Translations under genes and position numbers: made by a program
Assembly: GCF_016595415.1 (NCBI RefSeq)
Contig: NZ_JAENIO010000007.1
Span: 55,483-119,482 of the forward strand
Origin: Roseibacillus ishigakijimensis
GTDB lineage: Bacteria > Verrucomicrobiota > Verrucomicrobiia > Verrucomicrobiales > Akkermansiaceae
DNA length: 64,000 bases
Reading direction: 5' to 3'
Notes under the pieces: model-generated
Database searches by the model: none
What the model was told of the DNA's origin: nothing
What the model saw: only the letters and a program-made list of their open reading frames with translations
Shown: in pieces, positions 50,211 to 60,295 of the stretch
Numbering within the stretch: the stretch's first letter is position 1
Layout of the letters: every line of letters begins with the position of its first letter

Positions 50211-52454
50211 TCAGCCCTCTCCTTTCCCCACCCTCACCGCGCTGTATTTGTAGCTTGGCTGGCGGGAGTGGGGATCGAAGCTGGCGTGGGTCAGTTGATT
50301 GACCTCGGGGTAGTGCATGGGGAGAAAGACCTGGCCCCGCTGCACGGTGGGCGCGTAGTAGGCCTGGGCCCGGATGGTGGCCCGGCGACTGGCGATGGTG
50401 ACGGTCTCGCGGTCCGCGATGCCGAGCGCGCGCGCGTCTTCGGGATGAATCTCGAGGTAGCAATTCTTGGGGTAGAGCTTTTGGAGAATCTTCGATTTAC
50501 TGGTCCGGCTCTGGGTGTGCCACTGGCTGCTGGTGCCGCGCCCGGTGAGGAGGATGAAGGGGAAGTCGGCGTCGGTGGGTTCGGCCAATGGGCTGGGATG
50601 GTCGTAGTGAAAGCGGGCCTTTCCACTATCTGTATAGTAGACGCCGTCTTCGAAGAGGCGACGTTCGCGAACGAGCGGACGACTCGGCGAGTCGTCCCTA
50701 CCGGGGGATTTTCTCTCGGGGTAAGGCCACTGGATGCCGCCGGCTTCTTCGAGATGATCGTAATCGCCGATGCCGGTGATCTCGCAAGGCTGGTCGCGGG
50801 AGAGTTCTTTGATCGCTGCGAAGGCGGCGGCGGGGGTGGGGAACTTTTTGAGAAAATCGCAGCCGCCCCAGCGATCGGCAAGGGCCTGCACGATGCGGAA
50901 GTCGCTCAGCGCTTGTCCGGGGGCCTTTTTGACCTGCCGGATGACGCCCAGGCGGCGCTCGGAGTTGATGAGGATGCCGTCTTTTTCCCCCCAGCCGGCG
51001 GCGGGCAGATAGAGGTCGGCCATTTGGGCGGTCTCGGTGTTGTGATACATGTCCTGCACGACGAGGAAATCGAGTTTCTCGCGAATGCGGGCGAAGTTCT
51101 TTTGCGCGATCCAGGAGTGATTGGGATTGGTGGCAATGATCCAGAGGCCTTTGATTTCGCCCCGGTCAATGGCTTCGATAATCTGGTCGTAGGCGTAGCC
51201 GGGTTCGTGCTGAATCTGCTCCTCCGCAATGCCCACGATGCCCGCGACCTTGGCGCGGTGGGCGGGGTTGGCGAAATCGTGCCCCCCTAACAGATTGGTG
51301 GTGTTAGAAAAAAGGCGTGAACCCATGGCGTTGCATTGGCCGGTGATGGAATTGGCACCGGTGCCGGGTTTGCCGATATTGCCGGTCATCAGGCAGAGAT
51401 TGATGATGGCCTGAGCGGTGCGGACGCCCTCGTAGCTCTGGTTCACCCCCATGGTCCACCACCAGGATACGCGTTTGCCGGGCTCGGAGACGAGGCGGGC
51501 GAGGGAGTTCAGCTCGCGCACGCTCAGGCCACATTCGGGGGCCACTTTTTCCGGCGGATAGGCGGAGAGGAAGGCGCGGAAGTCTGCGAAGCCTTCCGTG
51601 CGGGCGAGCGATTCCTGGTCGAGGCGGTCCTCCTGCACAATGAGGTGGGCGAGGCCGTAGAGCAGGAGGAGGTCGCTTTTGGGCTTCAGGGCGACATGGT
51701 GGGTGGCCACTTGCGCGGTCTCGGTGCGGCGGGGGTCAATGACCACGATGTCGGGCTGGCGCTGATTCTTCATCACCCGTTGCCACATGATGGGGTGGGC
51801 GATGGCGGGATTGGCCCCGATGAAGACCAGGGTGTCGGATTCCTCGAAATCGGCGTAGGTGTAGGGCGGAGCATCGAAGCCGAAGCTCTGCTTGTAAGCC
51901 ACCACCGAGGTCGCCATGCACTGGCGGGTGTTGCCATCGCCGTGCTTCAGCCCCATCCCGAACTTGGTGAAGGAGCCGAGGAGAAAGAATTCTTCCAACG
52001 TGATTTGGCCGGTGGAGAGAAAGGCGACCGACTCCTTGCCATGCTCGTTCTGGATGGCCTGAAAGCGGTCGCAGAAGGTGTCCAGCGCCGTGCTCCAATC
52101 TACGGGGCGACCCTCTAACAAGGGCGTGGTGCCCCGGTCGTCGGCCGCGAGCACGGAGAGCGCTTCCCAGCCTTTGGGGCAGGCCATGCCGAGATTGACG
52201 GGGTAGTTGGCGCTTGGAGTGAGGTTGACCGCTTGTCCTTCCTTCAGGTGGACGCGCAGGCGGCACCCCGTGGAGCAGTAGCCGCAGACCGAGGTGGTGG
52301 TGGCATCGGGGGCCACGGTCTTGGGCACTTGCCCGAGACCGAATTTCCCGGGCTCGCGGACGAGTTCGGAGGTGAAGGAGCCGGTGCGGGCGTGGAGGGA
52401 GACGTGCTCGCGCAGCTTGTCGAGGAGCTTGTCGTCTTTGCGGGGAATAGTCAT
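50211..52454 (-). CDS. nasA: Assimilatory-type nitrate reductase, molybdopterin subunit
   Basis: The 747-residue product of the bis-MGD molybdopterin family has an N-terminal 4Fe-4S site (Cys57, Cys60, Cys64 and Cys92 in CGYCSTGC...ACPKG) and the catalytic Mo-ligand Cys in [16 protein letters not shown]. It ends in a molydopterin dinucleotide-binding domain ([26 protein letters not shown]). There is no Tat signal, so it should be cytoplasmic. It reduces nitrate to nitrite. It is the last gene of the nitrate operon. Unlike many NasA proteins it shows no C-terminal [2Fe-2S] extension. Confidence 0.85.
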   Translation of the reverse strand: MTIPRKDDKLLDKLREHVSLHARTGSFTSELVREPGKFGLGQVPKTVAPDATTTSVCGYCSTGCRLRVHLKEGQAVNLTPSANYPVNLGMACPKGWEALSVLAADDRGTTPLLEGRPVDWSTALDTFCDRFQAIQNEHGKESVAFLSTGQITLEEFFLLGSFTKFGMGLKHGDGNTRQCMATSVVAYKQSFGFDAPPYTYADFEESDTLVFIGANPAIAHPIMWQRVMKNQRQPDIVVIDPRRTETAQVATHHVALKPKSDLLLLYGLAHLIVQEDRLDQESLARTEGFADFRAFLSAYPPEKVAPECGLSVRELNSLARLVSEPGKRVSWWWTMGVNQSYEGVRTAQAIINLCLMTGNIGKPGTGANSITGQCNAMGSRLFSNTTNLLGGHDFANPAHRAKVAGIVGIAEEQIQHEPGYAYDQIIEAIDRGEIKGLWIIATNPNHSWIAQKNFARIREKLDFLVVQDMYHNTETAQMADLYLPAAGWGEKDGILINSERRLGVIRQVKKAPGQALSDFRIVQALADRWGGCDFLKKFPTPAAAFAAIKELSRDQPCEITGIGDYDHLEEAGGIQWPYPERKSPGRDDSPSRPLVRERRLFEDGVYYTDSGKARFHYDHPSPLAEPTDADFPFILLTGRGTSSQWHTQSRTSKSKILQKLYPKNCYLEIHPEDARALGIADRETVTIASRRATIRAQAYYAPTVQRGQVFLPMHYPEVNQLTHASFDPHSRQPSYKYSAVRVGKGEG

Positions 52455-52466
52455 CGCGAGGGTCGG

Positions 52467-54005
52467 TTAGGCGGGCAGGAAGCCCGGCATTTTCAAGGGG
52501 CGCACCGCTTTGAAGTAGAGGGCACGTTCGGCGAGTTCGCTGAGGAGGAGCAGGGGAAAGGCGAGGGACGGGGAGAGGAGGAGGGCGAGGGCTCCCAGCC
52601 CGGCGGTGGCCAGGCGAAAGAGGGCGAGGGGGCGGAGTGGACCCGTGATGAGGCGGCGTTCGCGGCTGAGCTTGTCTTGGCGCAGTTGCAGGCCATCGAG
52701 GGTGACTTTTCCCGCCAGGATGAGAAGGGTGAGCCCGGTTGCTACGGGAGAAAGCGAAGTTGCGCTCCAGGCGGCGAACAAGGCCACGGTGCCAAAGAAG
52801 CGGGGAAAAGTGAACTCGGCCTGCCAGAGCGTGCGGGGGGTGGTCTCGTAAATCTTGGCACTGGTGAAGACCGCTCCCAGGGCGGTGACCGCCGAGAGGG
52901 CGAAGAAGGCGGGGTGGTTGATGAGTCCGGGCAGAAAGGCGAGAAAGGCGGGGAGCGCGAAGGGAAGGTGATTGAGGAGGGGCGCGGTGAGGAAGCCGCC
53001 TAGAATGGTGAAGGCGAGGAGCTCGCGCGAGAGCCAGCTGGTGCGCAGACCGAGGAAGAAGCGCCAGGCCTTGAGCGGTTGCCCGAGGTGCAGGGTGGCA
53101 GCGATGAGCCCGGTGGAGAAGAGCCCGAGGGAAAGGACGGTGGAGAGGAGCGGGATGGACGCAGGGGGGACGCCTCCGCTCCTGGAGCCCAGGAAAAGGC
53201 CCACGGCGGCCTGGGTGAAAACGAGCATGAGCACGAGGGGCCAGTGGGCGTGCTCGGGAGTGAGGTTGTCCTCATCGGCGGCCACCGCGGTGGTGGGCAC
53301 CTCGCGCCCGGTGTAGCGGGTGGTGGGCAGGGTGATTTGCGGGCTGGGTGCTCCCGGGAGAAAGCCCAAGCCGCGTTGGCCGAGCTTGTCCTTCTCCTTG
53401 CGCTCCACCTTGACGATGCGGATGGCCTCGGTGGGACAGGCTTGCACGCAAGCGGGCGCCTCCCCCTCCGCGAGACGGTCGTGGCACATGTCGCACTTGC
53501 GCACGATGCCGCGCTTCTTGGAGAACTTGGGCACGTCGAAGGGGCATTTGAAAATGCAGTAGGAGCAGCCGATGCACTGGTCGTCGAGGTGACGGACAAT
53601 GCCGTTTTCAGGTGATTTCTCGTAGGCCTGCACGGGACAGCCGTTGAGGCATTCGGGGTCGCCGCAATGGTGGCAGGCGCTGGTGATGGTCTGCTGCCAG
53701 CCCGGCTTCTCTTCCCCGCCGAGAAGGAGGCCGACATCGCGCCAGCTTTCCTCTTCATCGAGGCCGTTCTGACTGTGGCAGGCGGCCACGCAGGCCTTGC
53801 AGGAGGTGCACTTGTCCAGGGCAACCTCGAAGGCGTATTGCTCGCCCGCGTCCGGCTTGCTCAGGGGGATGAGGCGCCGATAGTGCCCCGCGAGGTCGGG
53901 CTCGCGATCGTGGCGATCGGCGAACTCGGCCACCGGGGTGACGAGGCGCTGCTGATCGGCGAGGAGGTCGTCGATGAGGGTGCGTTCGGGAGCAAGGGCG
54001 GACAC
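52467..54005 (-). CDS. DmsB-DmsC-type fusion: iron-sulfur electron carrier with membrane anchor
   Basis: The 512-residue product starts with a ferredoxin-like region carrying four 4Fe-4S clusters' worth of Cys motifs: CTSCKACVAAC, CHHCGDPECLNGCP, CIGCSYCIFKCP and CDMCHDRLAEGEAPACVQACP. It ends in about eight membrane helices resembling DmsC. DmsABC complexes take electrons from menaquinol; here the fusion sits next to nasA, so it likely feeds nitrate reductase from the quinone pool. The start at GTG 54005 avoids overlap with the flavodoxin gene; a GTG/ATG pair at 54098/54095 would add about 30 residues in a region that overlaps it. Confidence 0.82.
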   Translation of the reverse strand: MSALAPERTLIDDLLADQQRLVTPVAEFADRHDREPDLAGHYRRLIPLSKPDAGEQYAFEVALDKCTSCKACVAACHSQNGLDEEESWRDVGLLLGGEEKPGWQQTITSACHHCGDPECLNGCPVQAYEKSPENGIVRHLDDQCIGCSYCIFKCPFDVPKFSKKRGIVRKCDMCHDRLAEGEAPACVQACPTEAIRIVKVERKEKDKLGQRGLGFLPGAPSPQITLPTTRYTGREVPTTAVAADEDNLTPEHAHWPLVLMLVFTQAAVGLFLGSRSGGVPPASIPLLSTVLSLGLFSTGLIAATLHLGQPLKAWRFFLGLRTSWLSRELLAFTILGGFLTAPLLNHLPFALPAFLAFLPGLINHPAFFALSAVTALGAVFTSAKIYETTPRTLWQAEFTFPRFFGTVALFAAWSATSLSPVATGLTLLILAGKVTLDGLQLRQDKLSRERRLITGPLRPLALFRLATAGLGALALLLSPSLAFPLLLLSELAERALYFKAVRPLKMPGFLPA

Positions 54006-54027
54006 GGCAAGAGGGGGCGAAGGTTTC

Positions 54028-54603
54028 TCAGGCGGGGCAAAGAGCGCTGGTGACCGCTTCCTGCCACTGGGCGAAGGGCTCGTCGTAGTCGACATCACTC
54101 TCGATGCAGGGGCACAGGCGGGTGGCCCCGAGCTTGGCCAGAAATTGGTCGAGGTCCTTGGCGCATTGGTTGAAGTCGGGATACTCCGAGTCCCCGAGGC
54201 CGAGGACGGCGTAGTTCACCCCGGCCAGCTTGGGAGCGGCCTCGCTCTGGAGCAGCTCATGCAATTCGGCGGCATTGTCCGGGGGTTCGCCATCGCCGTA
54301 GGTGGAGGTGATGATGAGGAGGTTTTCGCAGGCGGCGAGTTGTTCGCCATCGGCCTCCGCCATGTCGGTGACGGTGACCTGGTGGCCTTGGGCTGTCAGG
54401 TTCTTGGCGGCTTTCTTGGCCAAGCCTTCGCTGTTACCGGTCTGCGAACCCCACAAAATAGTGAGAGGCACGCCGGTGGCCGCTGCGGATTCGCTGGCGG
54501 GGGGGCTGGTCTCGGCGCCGCCAGTGGCGAGAAAGCGGGCAGCGAGATAGCCATTGAGCCAACCGATTTGTTCGGGGCTGAAGGGAGCGTTCGAGGGGAG
54601 CAT
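54028..54603 (-). CDS. Flavodoxin-domain protein (free FMN domain, CysJ-like)
   Basis: The 191-residue product has an N-terminal linker (FSPEQIGWLNGYLAARFLA) typical of sulfite-reductase flavoproteins. It then has a flavodoxin domain: GSQTGNSEGLAKKAA as FMN phosphate loop, TSTYGDGEPPDNA and VLGLGDSEYPDFNQCAKDLD. The FAD/NADPH reductase half found in CysJ is absent. In this cluster it likely carries electrons to or from nitrite or nitrate reductase. Lies 72 bases downstream of nirA on the same strand. Confidence 0.88.
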   Translation of the reverse strand: MLPSNAPFSPEQIGWLNGYLAARFLATGGAETSPPASESAAATGVPLTILWGSQTGNSEGLAKKAAKNLTAQGHQVTVTDMAEADGEQLAACENLLIITSTYGDGEPPDNAAELHELLQSEAAPKLAGVNYAVLGLGDSEYPDFNQCAKDLDQFLAKLGATRLCPCIESDVDYDEPFAQWQEAVTSALCPA

Positions 54604-54675
54604 GAGGTGAAGAAGGTTTCGAGTTAATTGTTTATTAAGAAAAGATAGTGAACCGTTTATCGGCGTTTTCCTCGA

Positions 54676-56448
54676 TCAGGCGGCGAGCTTGCTCTGCCCT
54701 TCCTCCATCAGGGCCTTGATTTCTTCAATCTCAAGGCGTCGTGTGAATTGGGCGAAGGTCTCGCGATCCACCCGGTGGGCGAGGTAGGTCTTCAGGAGAT
54801 TTTCCAGGAGAGCGGGAATCTCGGCGTAAGGGACGGCCTTGAAGGCCTCGCGGGCCACGAACTGGTCGTCGTCCACGCCCCCGCCGAGGACGATGTTGTA
54901 ACCCTCCACCTTTTCGCCGGAGGGGAGCTTGACCTTCACCCCCATCATCCCGATGTCGCCGATGTAGTGCTGCGCGCAGGAGTGATTGCAGCCGGTGAGG
55001 TGGATGTTGATGGGCTGGTCGAGGTCGACTTTGCTTTCGAGAATCTGGGCCAGCTCGACGGCGTTGCCCTTGGTGTTGGCGGCGGCGTATTTGCAGCCGG
55101 TGTTGCCGGTGCAGGCCACCAGACCGCCGGAGATGGAGGTCGAGCGATAGTGGCACCCGGCGGCCACCACGGCGGCCTTCGCGGCCTCGAGGTCTTCGTC
55201 CGCGATGTCGGGGATGATGAGATTTTGCCAGACCGTCAGGCGGATGTCGCCACTGCCGTATTGATCGGCGATGTCGCAAATCTTATCGACCAAATCGACG
55301 GGGGTGCGGCCGACCGGGATGACGATGCCGAGGTAATTTTTGCCGTCCTTCTGGCGGTAGGCTCCAAGGTGACCGTGCTTCACCTTGGGGCGGGGGACCT
55401 CGCAGGTTTCCAAGGGCAGGTGGCGCATGGGGAAGGTGAGCTTTTTGCTGGTTTCTTCGAGCAGCTTGGGAATGCCCCACTGGTCGACGAGGTATTTGAG
55501 ACGCGCTTTCTTGCGATTGGTGCGGTCGCCATTTTCAATGAAGACGCGCAGAATGGCGGCTGCGACCGGGATGGTCTCCTCGGCGGTGAGGAGGATGCCG
55601 GAATCGGTGGCAAATTGCTTGTGGCCGGTGATGCCGCAGAGCTGCATGCGGAAGTAGACGCCCGGGGCGAGGCCGTCGGTTTCTTCCTTCAAAGTGACGG
55701 CGTAGAAGGCGATGTCGTTGGTGTCGGCACAGACCGAGACCGCGCCGCCGGAGTCGAAGGAGATGTTGAACTTGCGAGGCAAGCCGTAGAGGTCGCGGTT
55801 GTTGAGAATGTAGTGGTGCATGGCCCGGGCGAGCGGCAGCACGTCGATGAGCTCGTCTTTGTCAAAACCGGTGGTGGGACTAGCGGTCACGTTGCGCACA
55901 TTGTCCGCGCCCGAGCCCTTGGAGGTCAGGCCGAGGTCGACGAGCTTGTCCAGGGTGGCGGGCAAGTCCTTGGGCATGAGCTGGCGCACCTGAATGTTGC
56001 CCCGCGTGGTGATGTCGCAGTAGCCGCCGCCCCAATCGCGCGCGATTTCGGCCAGGCCGCGGAATTGGTAGCTCTTCAATTGGCAGCCCGGCACGCGCGC
56101 CCGCAACATGTAGGCCTCCTGCGCGGGGGTGACGTAGAACATGCCGTAGTATTTGAAGCGGAAGAGATCGTCGCCTTCCACGAACTTGTTCTCGCGGGCG
56201 AGATGGCGGATGGTGCCGTAGCAATCGAGGCCGTTCTTTTCATACTTGATGCGCTCTTCCTTGCTCAGCTCGTCGATGGGCGTGCCGTAAACGGTCTCCT
56301 CGGCCTGGGGAACGGCTTGGGAGGGATCGTGGGTGAATTGACCGGCCGCGTTTTGCCCGAGGAAGGGCAGGCCGGCGGCTTGCAGTTGCTTGAGCCCTTC
56401 CATGAATCCGGAAAGGTAGCCAGTTTGTTCGGGAGTGAATGCGCTCAT
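54676..56448 (-). CDS. nirA: Ferredoxin/flavodoxin-type nitrite reductase NirA
   Basis: The 590-residue sirohaem enzyme reduces nitrite to ammonium. Family signatures: [16 protein letters not shown] in the first half and the 4Fe-4S/sirohaem Cys cluster [10 protein letters not shown]...[11 protein letters not shown] (about residues 444-495). The N-terminus has the same [16 protein letters not shown] linker as the flavodoxin, which occurs in many NirA proteins of this kind. The electron donor is likely the flavodoxin encoded next door. Orientation and spacing fit the nitrate operon. Confidence 0.93.
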   Translation of the reverse strand: MSAFTPEQTGYLSGFMEGLKQLQAAGLPFLGQNAAGQFTHDPSQAVPQAEETVYGTPIDELSKEERIKYEKNGLDCYGTIRHLARENKFVEGDDLFRFKYYGMFYVTPAQEAYMLRARVPGCQLKSYQFRGLAEIARDWGGGYCDITTRGNIQVRQLMPKDLPATLDKLVDLGLTSKGSGADNVRNVTASPTTGFDKDELIDVLPLARAMHHYILNNRDLYGLPRKFNISFDSGGAVSVCADTNDIAFYAVTLKEETDGLAPGVYFRMQLCGITGHKQFATDSGILLTAEETIPVAAAILRVFIENGDRTNRKKARLKYLVDQWGIPKLLEETSKKLTFPMRHLPLETCEVPRPKVKHGHLGAYRQKDGKNYLGIVIPVGRTPVDLVDKICDIADQYGSGDIRLTVWQNLIIPDIADEDLEAAKAAVVAAGCHYRSTSISGGLVACTGNTGCKYAAANTKGNAVELAQILESKVDLDQPINIHLTGCNHSCAQHYIGDIGMMGVKVKLPSGEKVEGYNIVLGGGVDDDQFVAREAFKAVPYAEIPALLENLLKTYLAHRVDRETFAQFTRRLEIEEIKALMEEGQSKLAA

Positions 56449-56568
56449 GGTTGGAGAGATTGAAATGGTTCAACCTTTCATCAGCCATTCCCGCGCCAAG
56501 CCCCTCATTTTGTGTTCGATTTGCCATGAATCAGCCTCATGTCGCTCATTGAGCCCATCATCAGGTGT

Positions 56569-56635
56569 TCAGGGAGCCCCGGCGTCCCACCGGGCTTGAG
56601 TGTTATTGAACCGGCGGGACGCCAGTGCTCCCTGA
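56569..56635. repeat. 67-base REP-like inverted repeat
   Basis: Arms TCAGGGAGC / GCTCCCTGA are exact, and the inner arms GGCGTCCCACCGG / CCGGCGGGACGCC differ by one base, around a 17-base centre. It abuts the stop codon of the PP2C-kinase gene. Part of its right arm recurs exactly at 33955-33968, which suggests a dispersed element. A structural RNA terminator role is also possible. Confidence 0.65.
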
Positions 56636-58375
56636 CTAATGGAGGAGAGCCAGCAGAAGAGCCCCTGCCAGGAGGGCGGAAGTGAGCTTCCAGAAAAGAA
56701 GGGGATTGCGTTCGATGAAGGGTAAGTCTTCGCGCGCGAGGAGGGTGTAGTCGGGTTGGCGCAGATTGGCGAGGAACTCGGACATCGACTCCTGCCGGGC
56801 CTCGGCCGTGGGCGAGAGGGCTTTCCGCAGGGCGGCATCGAACCAGAGGGGGACCATGGGATTGTGCCGGGTCGCGCTCTGGTAGGGCAGCTTGATGAAG
56901 TCGCGGAGAGCCTGGGCGTTTTCCCAGTTTTTCCCAAAAGGGTGCTGGCCGCGGGTGACGAGAAAGTAGGTGATGGCGGCGATGGAAAAGAGGTCCGAGC
57001 GGGTGCCGGGGCGGGCTCCGTAGCGGTATTCCGGCGCCGAAAAGTCGACCGTTCCCAGCGCGGAGTGGCGCTCGAAGGGGCTCGCGATCTCGCTGATGCC
57101 GGCGATGCGGCAGGAGCCGTAGTCGATGATTTTGACCACCGGGCCGGGCAGGACAATGACGTTGTCGGGTTTGAGGTCCTGGTGCAGGGTGTCGCGGCGG
57201 TGGAGGGCGCGGGTGCCGCTGATCAGTTGGCTGACGATGGGGACGATATCGGCCAGCTGGGCCTTGGGATTGGCCTCGATCCAACGGGTCAGGGTCATGC
57301 CGGGAAGGTGCTCCAGCAGATAGTAGCAGCGGGTGCGGACTTGGCTGGGCGGGATGACGCGCACGAGGTTTTCGTGCCGGGTGCGCAGGCCAATCCATTC
57401 TTCGAGGGCAAAGCGCTCGAGATAGGAGGGGTCGTCGCGGAAGGTGATGGAGGGGGTCTTCATCACCAGCTCGCGCCCGCTTGCGATTTCCTTCACCAGA
57501 TAGAGCTGGGTGTTTTTGCTGGCCACCAGCAGGCGTTGGACGCGGTAGCCATCGAGTTCCTCGCCGGGCTCGAGGTCGGGGGGAAAGGGGAGCTGGGAGA
57601 GGCGGCGAAAGACCTCGTCTTTGTCGCGATCGGGAAGCTGGTCGATGGCGACGACGAGACAGGACCGGTTGTCTGGACTGTCCTGGGCCGCGGCCACCAG
57701 GGCCTCGCAGGCGGCCTGGGGATCGGCGTTCTTGTCTAACAGTTCGCGGATCTCTCCCGGGGCAAGCTCTTCATGAATGCCGTCGGTGCTCAGGAGGAAG
57801 CGGTCGCCTTCTTCTAGCGAAAAGGAGCGGTAGTCGATCTGGGGGTTCTCGTCCAGGCCCAGCGCGCGGGTGAGGTGAAACCCGCCGGTGCCATTGGCGG
57901 TGGCATGGTCGCGGGTCAGTTGTTCGAGTTGGCCCTTGCGCAGGCGATAGAGGCGGGAGTCGCCGAGATGGAAAAAGTGGCCGGTGTGGCTCTTGAGAAT
58001 GAGGGCGGTGAAGGTGCAGAGGCAGCCCTTCTCCGCGCTGGCGTGGGCGAGGCCTTGCGAGAAAAGCCAGCGGTTGAGGGCCCCCAGCACGCGCTGCCCG
58101 GCGGTCTTGACCTCCCAGGGCTCGGGGGTCTCGTAGTAGTCATTGAGGAAGCCCAGCACGGCCGCTTCGCTGGCCTCCTTGGCGGCATGGGCGGCGCTGA
58201 CGCCATCGGCGATGACGGCCGCAATGCCCTTGGTGGCGAGGCGGGCATCCTTGGGGTGACGCAGGCCGAGGCAGTCCTCGTTGCGATCTTTGGGCCCGGT
58301 TTCGCTCGCTTGGCCATGGCGGATAGAAATGTCCCCGCGCAGGTGCACGGGGACATTCTGACTCAACTCAGGCAC
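56636..58375 (-). CDS. PP2C phosphatase - serine/threonine kinase fusion with membrane anchor
   Basis: The 579-residue product joins a PP2C-type phosphatase (about residues 15-245: DRNEDCLG, VIADGVSAA, HLGDSRLYRL, LSTDGIHEEL) to a eukaryotic-like Ser/Thr kinase (about 270-545: ELVMKTPS with the Lys, HQDLKPDNVIV, IIDYGSC, then DLFSIAAITYFL). It ends with a membrane helix (LTSALLAGALLLALL). DFG is DYG, and the catalytic HRD is HQD, but the Asp is intact. Fusions of this type are known from nitrate assimilation loci of some proteobacteria; here too it lies between narK and nirA. Possible targets are the nitrate transporter or reductase. Confidence 0.85.
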   Translation of the reverse strand: MPELSQNVPVHLRGDISIRHGQASETGPKDRNEDCLGLRHPKDARLATKGIAAVIADGVSAAHAAKEASEAAVLGFLNDYYETPEPWEVKTAGQRVLGALNRWLFSQGLAHASAEKGCLCTFTALILKSHTGHFFHLGDSRLYRLRKGQLEQLTRDHATANGTGGFHLTRALGLDENPQIDYRSFSLEEGDRFLLSTDGIHEELAPGEIRELLDKNADPQAACEALVAAAQDSPDNRSCLVVAIDQLPDRDKDEVFRRLSQLPFPPDLEPGEELDGYRVQRLLVASKNTQLYLVKEIASGRELVMKTPSITFRDDPSYLERFALEEWIGLRTRHENLVRVIPPSQVRTRCYYLLEHLPGMTLTRWIEANPKAQLADIVPIVSQLISGTRALHRRDTLHQDLKPDNVIVLPGPVVKIIDYGSCRIAGISEIASPFERHSALGTVDFSAPEYRYGARPGTRSDLFSIAAITYFLVTRGQHPFGKNWENAQALRDFIKLPYQSATRHNPMVPLWFDAALRKALSPTAEARQESMSEFLANLRQPDYTLLAREDLPFIERNPLLFWKLTSALLAGALLLALLH

Positions 58376-58396
58376 GAAACAAAGGGTTGCTTTGGA

Positions 58397-58443
58397 GAAC
58401 CGCAGATGGACGCGGATGAGCGCGGATTGAGGAAGGCTTTGTT
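58397..58443 (+). repeat. Direct repeat copy 1 (47 bases)
   Basis: Begins GAACCGCAGATGGACGCGGA and matches the copy at 58516-58562 with only a few differences (such as GAGC versus GAAC). This short repeat type occurs dispersed in verrucomicrobial genomes, to my knowledge. Confidence 0.75.
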
Positions 58444-58471
58444 CACTTTAGATTTGGAGAGGATTTTTTGT

Positions 58472-58494
58472 CGCAGAGCCGCAGAGCCGCGGAG
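58472..58494 (+). repeat. CGCAGAGCCGC... repeat with an inverted partner at 58680-58694
   Basis: CGCAGAGCCGC is doubled here, and a related inverted copy (CTCGGCGGCTCTGCG) lies 190 bases on. A related string occurs at 12378-12397 near argH, suggesting a dispersed family. Confidence 0.5.
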
Positions 58495-58515
58495 ATTCAC
58501 AGAGGAAGCTTTGGT

Positions 58516-58562
58516 GAACCGCAGATGGACGCGGATGAACGCGGATTGACGAAGACTTTGTT
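58516..58562 (+). repeat. Direct repeat copy 2 (47 bases)
   Basis: Second copy of the GAACCGCAGATGG... unit, 72 bases after the end of copy 1. Both lie between narK and the kinase gene. Confidence 0.75.
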
Positions 58563-58709
58563 TGATTTTGGACCAGGGTGGATAGGATTTTGCTTTTCTA
58601 AAAAGCTCTCTTCTTCGCGTCTTTGAGTCTTAGCGGTTCAAAATTGGCAAAAGCATTGGTCTCTGCGATATCTCCTTTCCTCGGCGGCTCTGCGGTTGCG
58701 CGAACCACC

Positions 58710-60194
58710 TTAGGCCACTTCAATCAGCTCCACGGTGCCGTCTTCGTTCACTTCCGAGACATGGCCTTTGGGTTCGGCCAGGAAGTAAGAAGCGAAGAAG
58801 CCCATCACGGAGGAGGCGGCGATGATGTTGAAGAAGGTGGAGGCGTCGACGAAGGAGTAGATGGTGAGAAAGGTCACCGCGCCCACGTTGCCGTAAGCCC
58901 CCGCCATGCCCGCGATTTGCCCGGTCATGCGACGCTGGATGAGCGGCACCATGGCGAAGACCGAGCCCTCGCCAGCTTGCACGAAGAAGGAGCAGCACAT
59001 GGTGGCCAGCACGGCGAGGGCGATGGGCCAGCCGCTATTGACTTGTCCCAGGGTGAGGTAACCGACCGCGAGTCCACCCAGCAAAATGAGCATGGTGCGG
59101 CGACGGCCGAACTTGTCACTGAGCCAGCCTCCCCCCGGACGAGCCACGAGGTTCATGAAGGCAAAGCCGGAGGCCAGGAGGGCGGCTTGCGTCATGGGCA
59201 GGCCAAAGGTGTCGGCAAAAAAGCCCGGGAGCATGGAAACCACTGCCAGCTCGGAGCCGAAGGTGATGAAGTAGTTCACGTCCAGGATGGCCACTTGCTT
59301 GAAAGAGTAGCGCTGGTATTCGGGCACGCTGCCGGTCTTGAGCATCTCCTTGTTGACCTTCACAATCTGCGAAGTTTGGAAGGCGAAGAGGGCGACCAGC
59401 ACGAGGTAGATGACGATGACCGCGCTCTGCGGCAGAAGGTTGACTCCCGAGGGGGAGAGTTTCCAGGCCAGGAGGGCGAGGGCCGCATACATGGGCACGT
59501 TCATGGCGAGGAGGAAGTAGAAATCGCGCTTGTTGGAGACCTCCAGCCCGCCGGACTTCTTGGGCTTGAAGTAGGTTGAGCCCTTGGGGGTATTCCGCAC
59601 CGAGCGGTAGAAGAGAATGCCGTAGAGGAAGGCCACTGCTGAGATACTAAACAAGGCGTAGCGCCAGCCGTTCTCGCCCCCGAAGGTCAAGGCCAGGGTG
59701 GGGAGGAGCATGGCGGCGGCGGCGGAGCCAAAGTTACCCCATCCGCCGTAGATCCCTTCCGCAAGGCCTACTTGCTTGGCCGGGAACCATTCGCCCACCA
59801 TGCGGATGCCGATCACGAAGCCCGCGCCCACAAAGCCCATCAGGAAGCGGGTCAGGGTGAGCATTTCGTAGCTGTTGGAGAGGGCGAAGAGGCTGCAGAG
59901 CACTCCGCCGGTCATCAGCATGATGCTGTAGGTCAGGCGCGGTCCCAGCTTGTCGACGAGGATGCCGACGAGGATGCGGGCCGGGATGGTGAGGGCCACA
60001 TTGAGGATGAGGAGGGCCTTCCACTGGGCAGTGGTCAGGTTGAAGGTCTCGCTGATGACGTCGCGCATGGGAGCGTGGCTGAACCACAGCACGAAGGTCA
60101 GGAAGAAGGCGAACCAGGTGAAGTGCAGGGTGCGCACGGCGGCACTTCCCCAGTTGAGCATGTTGAGCTTTTCAGCTTGGTGAGATGAATTCAT
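58710..60194 (-). CDS. narK: NarK-family nitrate/nitrite transporter (MFS)
   Basis: The 494-residue product has 12 predicted membrane helices and NarK signatures: [40 protein letters not shown] and [19 protein letters not shown], with a paired [20 protein letters not shown] later. It imports nitrate, possibly with nitrite export. The start is set at the ATG at 60194, as the upstream GTG has no support. The next gene upstream, encoding a NasS-like nitrate-binding protein, lies 101 bases away on the same strand. Confidence 0.92.
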   Translation of the reverse strand: MNSSHQAEKLNMLNWGSAAVRTLHFTWFAFFLTFVLWFSHAPMRDVISETFNLTTAQWKALLILNVALTIPARILVGILVDKLGPRLTYSIMLMTGGVLCSLFALSNSYEMLTLTRFLMGFVGAGFVIGIRMVGEWFPAKQVGLAEGIYGGWGNFGSAAAAMLLPTLALTFGGENGWRYALFSISAVAFLYGILFYRSVRNTPKGSTYFKPKKSGGLEVSNKRDFYFLLAMNVPMYAALALLAWKLSPSGVNLLPQSAVIVIYLVLVALFAFQTSQIVKVNKEMLKTGSVPEYQRYSFKQVAILDVNYFITFGSELAVVSMLPGFFADTFGLPMTQAALLASGFAFMNLVARPGGGWLSDKFGRRRTMLILLGGLAVGYLTLGQVNSGWPIALAVLATMCCSFFVQAGEGSVFAMVPLIQRRMTGQIAGMAGAYGNVGAVTFLTIYSFVDASTFFNIIAASSVMGFFASYFLAEPKGHVSEVNEDGTVELIEVA

Positions 60195-60295
60195 GGAATG
60201 GCAGTTTGGATTCACCTTTAGTCAGCCGGAGCCGTGCCAGTGCGCCGCGGGGCGGCTTCATCCCGGGGATGAATGAAATTGATGAAGCCTCTTGA

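Larger units (their letters stand above)
58376..58709. other. Repeat-bearing interval between narK and the kinase gene
   Basis: There is no gene here. Two 47-base direct repeats and further GC-rich repeats (listed separately) take up most of the space. The narK stop and the kinase start bound it. Confidence 0.6.

Noticed and set aside
50211..52454. Nitrate reductase as a selenoprotein explaining SelB
   Set aside because: The molybdenum ligand is an ordinary Cys and the frame has no internal UGA.
54748..56463. 571-codon plus-strand open frame opposite nirA
   Set aside because: Antisense shadow of a clear NirA reading.
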